From Plumapathes pennacea (taxonomy: Eukaryota; Cnidaria; Anthozoa; Antipatharia; Myriopathidae): a stretch of 64,000 bases of DNA. The first letter of the stretch is position 1. The number at the start of each line of letters is the position of its first letter. Below, in pieces: positions 56,743 to 64,000 of this stretch. The notes under the pieces were generated by a model. It worked only from the letters and a program-made list of their open reading frames with translations, did not search any database and was not told where the DNA came from. The stretch spans positions 24,755,997 to 24,819,996 of the forward strand of contig OZ038466.1 of the NCBI GenBank assembly GCA_964036295.1, written 5' to 3'. The position numbers were made by a program, and so were the translations under genes.

Positions 56743-58189
56743 CACTGAAAAGGTTTAATAAAAGCAAACCACTTTCAGAATTTTCATAACTGGCGATGCA
56801 CAATTACAAGGCCAAATACCTCATGAATTTCCAGCCGGCTGAAAAAATCTGAGGCGCTTTTTGTACAAACATTAGCAGGACCACATTGTTAATAAACCGA
56901 TTATGTAAATATTCCTGTTTCATGTTTTTCTGGTTGGGCTCAAGACAATAATCCTACAGATTCCATCCTTTAGATTTAATTGTGTAGATATAGACCGCTA
57001 AATAACTTCAATGCACATGCAGCAGAAAGGAACCTGAAGCAAAATCAAATACAAGGCGGGACACATCATTCTGCCAAACTTCGTCGAGTTTGAGCGTCGG
57101 ATATGATTTGAATTTATTAGATGTCACAGGCGTAAAATATAATTTAAATCTAAACCTCTACGTTTACATATGACTAAGTAATTGTAGTATGATAGTTTAC
57201 GTAGTCAAGGCTTGGGATGTTTTAACGAGCGTGCCAACTAGTTTGGCGAGTCAGTGCCAAGAAACAGGGAAAGATGTGGTTAATTAGAGCGTAAGAGTAG
57301 TGGATGAAGCATGCAGGTGCATATGCGTGTAACTTCTAAGTACAATGTAGGCTTAGATACCCACAAAGATTAACTAGAAAATTACCTGCATTATTTAAAT
57401 GAAAAGATAGTGCGATGTTCGGCTGTTGTTGCTTTGTTTTTATTACTTTTTGGTTAAAAGAGAAATCTACGATGGTGAAATATATGTATTCACTTTAAAC
57501 AAGGAGGGTTTTGTGATGTTAATATATGTTATTTACCTAGAAAAGTGACTATGTTTGAGAATTAGCATAAGATTTAATGATTTTGAATTAGTTTGGCAGA
57601 TATTCGCTTTGAGAAGTTAATTCGCGACTAGGCACAATCTTATAGTCTCAAAGTAGCCCAAAAGCGACCTTTATAGTAACGGATGTAAATAACAGGCTAA
57701 AGTAGTATAAATTTACTAATTTGGGGCTGTGTCTAGAGGTGGCTTTATTTTTTATCATCATTTTATGGGCAGTACTTAATTATATCACGTCTCACAACAA
57801 TTTCCAGCACCACTACGCAGGTGATAGTTTGGCTCTTAATTTCTTAAAGGTGAAGTAATACGGGCAACGTTTTCTTGCAACTTGTCGCGCAACAATGTTG
57901 CGTTGCAAGTTGCGTTCTGATGTTGCGCGTATTACTACTACGCGCGCCACTTGTTCTGCAAGAAAATTCCGTGTTGCAAGTTGCAGAACATGTTGCAAAA
58001 AGTAGAAGTCCAAGGAGGATCTCAGCCAAACTCAACTGAGAAATATACGAACCTACGAATAGTGTCATTTTATTTTTATGAGTTTAATTAGTTTATCGAG
58101 TTAGCATATATTCGTCGGAAACATCTCTTGCAAAGCAGAAAAATTCGGCCAATATGCTTTTCTATTTCGTTTTCATGATTGGCATCGAC
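56743..58189. other. Spacer with a GTTGC-rich inverted element
   Basis: AT-rich, no gene recognised. 57847-58010 is a GTTGC/GCAAC-rich segment with internal inverted symmetry, probably a MITE. Confidence 0.5.
57847..58010. repeat. GTTGC/GCAAC-rich imperfect inverted repeat
   Basis: Alternating TTGCAACTTG, CGCAACAATGTTGCG and GTTGCAAGTTGC blocks give nested self-complementarity over about 160 bp. Confidence 0.6.
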
Positions 58190-58440
58190 AAACTTTTCTT
58201 GATATCCATTTTAAAATAGCGTGTGCAACCGGATTTATGACCAAGAGCAGCTGGTGAACGGTCAGTCATATAAACAGTTTACTTTAAACAAAATTCGTTT
58301 AGCTCGTTTTACCTTTGACATCTCTAACTGCTTTCGTTTGGTTCGGAACGGCGTAGAAAAATACATACAGCAAAACAATAAAGGGACAGGCGGAAGCCTT
58401 TCAAAGTCGACCATTATGAATCTTTTCGTCATGGATATCT
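58190..58440 (-). pseudogene. GPCR relic A (TM5 and TM7 remnants)
   Basis: On the minus strand, 58190-58250 reads NPVAHAILKWISRK, matching the array consensus NPVAYALFKSDIKK with Tyr to His and other changes. Upstream, 58320-58420 reads DFERLPPVPLLFCC and RTKRKQLEMSK, matching the TM5 start and third-loop basic stretch of member 1. TM6 between them is deleted, and frames are broken. Confidence 0.6.
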
Positions 58441-58531
58441 CCTTTTGTCTTGCACCTGTTGTATAGACCAACTCATATACAGGGCTACGCCGCAGGTCTA
58501 CTTGAGGTTCCTTTGTTGCAGTACAACATTC

Positions 58532-59397
58532 TCAGTAAGTGAGTAAGTGTTTGTTGATGTCTTTCTTGAAGAGCGCATAGGCCATAGGGTTGATGGCAGA
58601 GTTTACAACATAAAGCAACTCCATCATGTAAAATAATATCTCATTCGGCTGTCGCTTCATCAGAGGCAGTTGATAGATGAGTGTGTAACAAATTTCATTT
58701 GTATAACACATGACAAAGACCGCAACAGCAAGAAAGACCACTTTCACCGAGGACGTTTCTCGCCCTCGCGCACACCGCTTTCTGTCGCCCTCCGTGTTTC
58801 TGTAGTTAAAACGAAGCTGTGTCTCTAAGGCAGCTGTTCTACGCTTGTGTCTTCGAGCGATGAGAACAAGGTGTACCGTGGCAACGGGCAAAGCAACGGT
58901 TGGGAGAGCTTCAAAGAAGACGAAATCGAAAATAAAAAATCCCTCTTGGTGTTCGTTGAAATCCTTCCCACGTGCTTTAGAAAAGATGAGGCTCAGAAAG
59001 ACGAAGTGGGGCAGAAATGCGACAAACCAGGCAGTAAATATGAGCACGATAACTCGCGCTGTTGTCATGAACGTGATGTACCTCAGCGGCTTCACAACGG
59101 CCACATAACGGTCCAGCGTCATTACACAGAGATTAGTTGTTGAGGCAGCGGCCAAAAAAGAAGTGGCGGCGTACCAGAAAGTATATAATTACACGTGGAA
59201 TACACACTGCAAAAGTTGTCTACGAGAAAGAAACTTGCGCCCAAAAAAAGATCCGCTACGGAAAGCGACAGCACGAACCAGTTGGCAGTGGTTTGGAGTC
59301 TCTGTCTTGTTAAAATTAAAAAGATCACGACTCCATTTCCAGTGACTGCTATGATGGATAGAAGTCCTCCAACAATGATGAACCAAATCGGCGCCAT
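58532..59397 (-). pseudogene. GPCR array member 7, frameshifted near-copy of member 1
   Basis: Translates as two overlapping frames: MAPIWFIIVGG to SVYSTCNY (59397 to about 59190) and then, in another frame, AAASTTNLCVMTLDRY to the end (58532). Compared with member 1 there is a 2-base insertion around 59181-59188 (TATATA where member 1 has TAT-like sequence). A second lesion is an 8-base tandem duplication (GTAAGTGA) near 58540-58556, which replaces the C-tail with a stop. Otherwise identity to member 1 is very high, including TM6 FVMCYTNEICYT and NSAINPMAYALFK. It could be a recent pseudogene, a null allele, or partly sequencing error. Two independent frame lesions favour a pseudogene. Confidence 0.8.
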
Positions 59398-59873
59398 GAT
59401 TAGCGCTTGGAAATCGCGAAGATACTTTCCTTCTCACAATGCTTGGATCAGCTGTAGTTTTGTTCGTCGTCAGTCCTTAAACCTTTTTCATAGGACAGAC
59501 GGCGCTCGCATTATATGTCAAACATGTTTGAGTGTTAACAAGTTTGAAAATGTTTACGCAGTTCTTCTCATGAGTTAATGATGTTATTTTTAATGTTTAT
59601 TTAAAATTCATTGTCGTCACGCCCCACACTCGATGATCATGAAGTTTAGCAGGTGTCGCTTTGCTAATAACTGCCTTCTGAATGTCATTAAAATCGATTT
59701 GTCCGCCTTCGGAAAAACATCAAATAGGAATATTTACAGAACTTATAATAGTACATTTATTCACTGTCATGTTTGTACAGTAAGCGCTTATGCGCGATTT
59801 ACGTTACCGGTACATATATTTTTTGTGTAATTTTTTAATTTGTAAATAGTGAGTTATCCATAAAAACAACATA

Positions 59874-60743
59874 TTACTCGTGAGTTCCTCCGTTGCAGAA
59901 GAACGTGTTTCTCAAGCTTTTCTTGATGTCGCTCTTAAAGAAAGCGTACGCCACTGGATTAATGGCTGAATTTACAACATAAAACAAATTATTTGCGTAG
60001 TCTAAGTCCCAGTTTGGTTCTTTTCCGGTGAACTGGTATAGGGCTGTATAAACTAGCTCGACCATGGAACAGATGACGAAAATTGCAACCGCAATTCCGA
60101 CTATTTTCATCGCTGACTTTCTTTCTTTTTGAGTCGAAACTCTCCTGTTCCCTTCAATTCTTATATTAAAATGCAGTTGTGTCATTTGAATTGCCACTTG
60201 AAGCGAACTTTGTCGAGCAATGTAGAAGATATGTCCAGTAGCAAAGAACAGTATGATCACGGGAAGCACTTCGAAAACGACTGAGTCAAAAATCGCGAAG
60301 TTTCGCGTGCACTTTGGGTCCTTTGTCAGTTGGATGCAGACAAGGTAAAAAAGGAAGTGCGACAAAAATGAAGCGATCCAAACAAAGGATATCACGAAGA
60401 CCGCTCGTCTTGTGGTCATGAGGACGACGTACCTTAAAGGCTTCGTAATGAAAATGTAGCGGTCGAGTGTCATAAGGCAGAGATTGGTAGTTGATGCGGC
60501 GTAGAGGAACGAAATGAGACAGTACCGAACGTTCAATTCAAGCAATGATAACTCATGAAGGTACAGCGTCAAAAAAGAGCCCGCACCGACAGAAAGATCT
60601 GCAATAGCGAGCGACAAGATAATCCAGTTGGCGGGGTTGTGAAGTCGTCGTTGTCGGATGATCAGGTAGATAACAATTCCGTTCCCAGCGACTGTTACAA
60701 AGGAAAAGAAAGGGCCAATAATTAAGTACCACAGATGCAGCAT
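59874..60743 (-). CDS. Rhodopsin-type GPCR, array member 8
   Basis: Intronless receptor of 289 residues, start MLHLWYLIIGP. Hallmarks are GNGIVIYLIIRQRRLHNPANW, SLAIADLSVGAG (TM2), LDRYIFITKPLRYV (TM3), W in TM4, TM6 FVICSMVELVYT (no CWxP, Glu conserved), and NSAINPVAYAFFKSDIKK (TM7 and helix 8). The TM4-TM5 loop has a cysteine pair (VCIQLTKDPKCTRNF), placing it with members 5, 6 and 9. The short tail ends CNGGTHE. Confidence 0.92.
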   Translation of the reverse strand: MLHLWYLIIGPFFSFVTVAGNGIVIYLIIRQRRLHNPANWIILSLAIADLSVGAGSFLTLYLHELSLLELNVRYCLISFLYAASTTNLCLMTLDRYIFITKPLRYVVLMTTRRAVFVISFVWIASFLSHFLFYLVCIQLTKDPKCTRNFAIFDSVVFEVLPVIILFFATGHIFYIARQSSLQVAIQMTQLHFNIRIEGNRRVSTQKERKSAMKIVGIAVAIFVICSMVELVYTALYQFTGKEPNWDLDYANNLFYVVNSAINPVAYAFFKSDIKKSLRNTFFCNGGTHE

Positions 60744-60904
60744 GTTAAATCTTGCGTGAGGCTCTTTGGTATGGAGACATCTTTTGCTCGTATTGACTTG
60801 GTGGAATTGTGTCGCTCTTCAGTTTGGCGTTGCGTGATGTCGACCTATTACGATGAGGAGCAGCTGGTTGATCGTCTTGTGACTGCCAATGAAAATCCAA
60901 GAAG

Positions 60905-61120
60905 GTTTTTTGGCGGTGTTTGCATTTCTTGATGTCGTTCTTAAGAGCATAGGCGAGTACATTACCTGTTCATGGGACTTCCACACGGAAAACATACAAA
61001 ACAGTCATACTTGTCTTGTGTTTTTCTTTTTTTCTCGTTTTTTGATTATTATAAGACTGCCACACAGGTCATTTAGGAAGCGATGGACAAATAGTGTGAC
61101 TACAATTAGAAACTGCAACG
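60905..61120 (-). pseudogene. GPCR relic B (TM6 to helix 8 remnant)
   Basis: The minus strand at 60910-60965 reads NVLAYALKNDIKK, matching NPVAYALFKSDIKK with the Pro and a Phe lost. The DNA at 61065-61110 aligns with the TM6-coding DNA of member 4 (GTCATTTAGGAAGC, then ATAGTGTGACTAC). Frames are broken and TM1 to TM5 are absent. Confidence 0.55.
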
Positions 61121-61189
61121 CTCCTTTATTAAGACGTGCCCTTTCCGCGAACATTAAGCCTCCATTGAAGAAAATTGATTGTGTTTGAG

Positions 61190-61506
61190 CTGAAGTTTAT
61201 TCTCCGTCTTTGCTGTTAGTTGCCCTTTCTGGCGTGTATTCGCGGTCGTAACTCAGCTCATTGTTGTTCGCAGTGTTAGCGGAAATGAGCAACAAGATTC
61301 TGCACCGTACTCTCTTTATTTTGTTTGTTATATTTTCTAAGAATGTCTCAAATATAATATACCGCTTGTGATCACTGTTATGCACACACACCTGCTGATC
61401 CAAACTCAGGCGTAATTTTCCTCGCTAATGAGATATCACCAAGTGAGAGAACTTCAATCATACTTGCCTATTCTCTGCCTTTGCTGTCAAGTTGCTTTTA
61501 GTGGCG

Positions 61507-61572
<66 letters not shown>

Positions 61573-61630
61573 TTGCGGTCGTAACTCAGCCTGTGGTTGT
61601 TCGCAGCTTAAAGGAGACGAGCAACTGACG
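61190..61630. repeat. Duplicated about 100-bp segment, second copy expanded by (ATT)n
   Basis: 61193-61295 and 61468-61627 share TCTGCCTTTGCTGT, TGGCGT, CGGTCGTAACTCAGC and GTTGTTCGCAG in the same order. The second copy carries a perfect (ATT)n array at 61508-61573 where the first has only a few bases. Confidence 0.75.
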
Positions 61631-61795
61631 AAGTTCGACAACGTGATCTCCAGTTTGTTAAATGCGTTGTGTTTTCTGGTGATTCTAACTTTAGTACGTA
61701 TGTCTTTACGAAAAATATGTACCTATAATTATGGATCACAAAGTGAGTACCTTTATTTTAACATTTTTTTCTATTTACACATCTTAAACGGCCTT

Positions 61796-62662
61796 TTAAG
61801 CTGTGTTGCAGCAGAACGTATTCCTCAAGCATTTCTTGATGTCGCTTTTAAACAGAGCGTAAGCAACCGGATTGATAGCTGAGTTGAGCATATACAGAAA
61901 ACTAGATACGTGCTGAAAATCCCAATTGGGTCCTTCACCGATGAACTGGTAGATAACCGTATAAACGAGTTCAACCAGTGAACAAATGGCGAAAAATACA
62001 ACCGCGATTGCGATTATCTTTATTGCTGAATTTGTTTCGTTTTGAGTTGAAATTTCTGTGTTCTTTTCGGTTCTTTGATTAAAACGCAGCTGTTCCAGTT
62101 GTATTTCTGTTTGACGTGATCTTTGTCGGACGATATGCAGAATGTGCCCCGTAGCAATGAGCAGCATGACCATAGGAAACGTTTCAAAGACGACGGAGTC
62201 AAAAATTGCGAAATTTCGTAAGCAGTTATCCCAGTCCTCTGATGCCCGTTTGTTGCAAATAAGGTAAAACAGAAAGTGCGATAAAAATGAAGCAATCCAA
62301 GCACTAAGTATCATGAAGATAGCTCGCCTCGTGGTCATGAGAGAGACGTACCTTAAAGGCTTCGTGATGAAAATGTAGCGATCGAGCGTCAGTAGACAAA
62401 GATTCGTAGCTGAAGCGGTGAAGAGGAACGAAACTACGCTGTACAGTAGATTGTATTCAAACAAGAATACCTTATACAGGTATTGTGTTAAGACATAGCA
62501 CGCACCGACATTGAGATCAGCAACGGCGAGCGACAGGATAATCCAGTTGGCAGGGTTGTGAAGTCGTCGTTGTGTGATGATCAGGTAGATAACGATTCCG
62601 TTCCCAGCGACTGTTAAAATAGAAAGAAAACCGCCAATAATTATGTACCACAGACTTAGCAT
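61796..62662 (-). CDS. Rhodopsin-type GPCR, array member 9
   Basis: Intronless receptor of 288 residues, start MLSLWYIIIGG. Hallmarks are GNGIVIYLIITQRRLHNPANW, SLAVADLNVGAC (TM2), LDRYIFITKPLRYV (TM3), TM6 FAICSLVELVYT, and NSAINPVAYALFKSDIKK (TM7 and helix 8). The TM4-TM5 loop is the longest of the cysteine-pair subgroup (ICNKRASEDWDNCLRNF). Closest to member 8. The tail ends FCCNTA, a likely palmitoylated cysteine pair. Confidence 0.92.
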   Translation of the reverse strand: MLSLWYIIIGGFLSILTVAGNGIVIYLIITQRRLHNPANWIILSLAVADLNVGACYVLTQYLYKVFLFEYNLLYSVVSFLFTASATNLCLLTLDRYIFITKPLRYVSLMTTRRAIFMILSAWIASFLSHFLFYLICNKRASEDWDNCLRNFAIFDSVVFETFPMVMLLIATGHILHIVRQRSRQTEIQLEQLRFNQRTEKNTEISTQNETNSAIKIIAIAVVFFAICSLVELVYTVIYQFIGEGPNWDFQHVSSFLYMLNSAINPVAYALFKSDIKKCLRNTFCCNTA

Positions 62663-64000
62663 GTTGAAATCTTGTGAGGCCCTTTACGATGGAGAAATGT
62701 TTTGCTTGTAGCCGGGGTGAGATTGTACTGCTCTTTAGATTGGCGTTGATTGATTATTCGACCTATTACTTGATGAGTAGCAGGTGGTTGATCCAATAAA
62801 AATCCAGGTTGGTTTATTTGCCGGTATTAGCATTTGATCTCCTGGTATATACTTTAGTTTGACGTGGATTGAGCTCGCCTGTAACATGACATCTTTACTA
62901 TTTGTTTGATTGTTTGTTTATTATTTATTTACTAGAAATACGATAATCGCAGATATCCCCTCGCTCAGTAGTGGGTTTTCGGAAAGCGGGATTCTTGTTT
63001 ATTTTCCGTTCGGACATTATTTAATTTTTTTTTCAGCAAACCACGGCTGTGTAGCGACGTCACCAGTCGGCCGCTAAAAAAATCTTTGTCACACGGCAGT
63101 CTGGTTTAGTTCAGACAACGTGCACAGTCTGCAATTTTCGTAGACACTAGCTGAACTTCAAAATTCGCTGAGAAAACATTTACACGCAACTACAGAATAC
63201 TCCCGAGGCTTGAAAGCCAAGCAAAGTCAATCTTGGACACCGAAGTTTTTATGAATTTCAAGAAAAGCCGCGATTTCTCCAGCCAATGCTTTATCCTAAC
63301 CACATACGTGTATGTTTGTTTTTTTGTGTGTGTGCCAAATTTAGAACCAACAAAGCGAGTCGCTTGTTTACACGCTTTCGAAGTCTCGGAATCGTGTGAA
63401 TTTTGGCAGGGATTCAATTTTGAACACAACAACTTTTCAAACTGCGTTTGACGATTTTAAAATCTTTTACAGAAAAAAGAAATCAAGTCACTAAATAATA
63501 CAAGGTCCGATTTTATTGAGCGAGCAAACCCGGTCACTAAATAATACAAAGTCCGATTGTGTTGAGCGAGTATCTTACGGGGGTCCCGCTAGTAGACATA
63601 TTGTTTAATTTGGAAAGCAGTGGCCGGATATTTTCTAATTTAATAGCCTTCAAAAAGCAAAAGCATTTTAACCCGGTTACATTTTATCCTTGAATACAGT
63701 GTGCCAACAAACGCGGCGACAAAACTTCACAGCATGTGTCAGACTGTCAATGAAATTATGCAAACATGTCAGGAATCGGATGACACAATCTTGCACGAAG
63801 GCATTTTAAAAATAGCTTTGAAAACCAGCGAAAAGATCACAGTATAATCCTACTTGGCCTTCATCACAGTTCCCGGGGCATCAAACGACAAAATATACGG
63901 CAATTGTTGAAATACCAATGATAACACGACCGTCGTTTAACAAAAGTGTATTTAACGTTAATTGATGTAAATTTTCAAAACTCACCGGTTCCTGAAAGCC
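62663..64000. other. Right flank, no gene recognised
   Basis: No frame resembles ECM29 or a GPCR. A 46-bp tandem duplication starts at 63487. A CGACGTCAC site lies near 63055. Missing ECM29 exons were looked for here and not seen. Confidence 0.5.
63487..63571 (+). repeat. 46-bp tandem duplication
   Basis: GTCACTAAATAATACAA, then GTCCGATT and TTGAGCGAG, occur twice in the same order with a period of 46 bases (63487 and 63533). Confidence 0.8.

Overview
The window is animal nuclear DNA: compact multi-exon genes with GT-AG introns, AT-rich introns, microsatellites and dispersed inverted-repeat elements. The gene content (a p53/p63/p73-type gene, a TRPML/mucolipin channel, the proteasome adaptor ECM29, and a tandem array of single-exon rhodopsin-type GPCRs) fits an invertebrate metazoan. 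My best guess is an anthozoan cnidarian (stony coral or sea anemone), inferred from gene style and not proven here. All exon models below were read by eye from splice sites, reading-frame phase and known protein families.

Layout. (1) 1-12.7 kb, plus strand: a p53-family gene with a probable untranslated first exon ending at 1325 and 11 coding exons (2180-12269, 422 codons). It has a complete p53 DNA-binding core, a divergent oligomerization region and no SAM domain. (2) 15.0-20.3 kb, minus strand: a complete 13-exon mucolipin (606 codons) convergent with the p53 gene. (3) 20.7-38.1 kb, plus strand: 49 recognisable coding exons of ECM29/ECPAS, head-to-head with mucolipin across about 400 bp. 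One exon has an in-frame TGA, and the C-terminal part (roughly 270-300 residues by comparison with the vertebrate protein) is not found before the window ends. (4) 39.3-62.7 kb: an array of class A GPCR genes. Eight are intact single-exon genes (seven minus, one plus), one is a frameshifted copy and two are short relics. The array is interrupted at 44.0-45.6 kb by two decayed mobile-element genes (a SWIM-type protein fragment and a THAP/HTH transposase fragment). (5) 62.7-64.0 kb: no gene recognised.

Functionally the first three genes are housekeeping or stress genes: a transcription factor for genome surveillance, an endolysosomal cation channel, and a 26S proteasome scaffold linked to endosomes. 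The GPCRs are a local, apparently lineage-specific expansion. They keep the rhodopsin-family hallmarks (GN, LAxAD, DRY, NSxxNPxxY) but share unusual traits: almost no extracellular N-terminus, no CWxP motif in TM6, an invariant acidic residue where TM6 normally carries an aromatic, and no TM3 cysteine for the usual disulfide. They look like relatives of the melanocortin/EDG/cannabinoid/adenosine cluster. Their ligand is unknown. This array is the most unusual content of the window.
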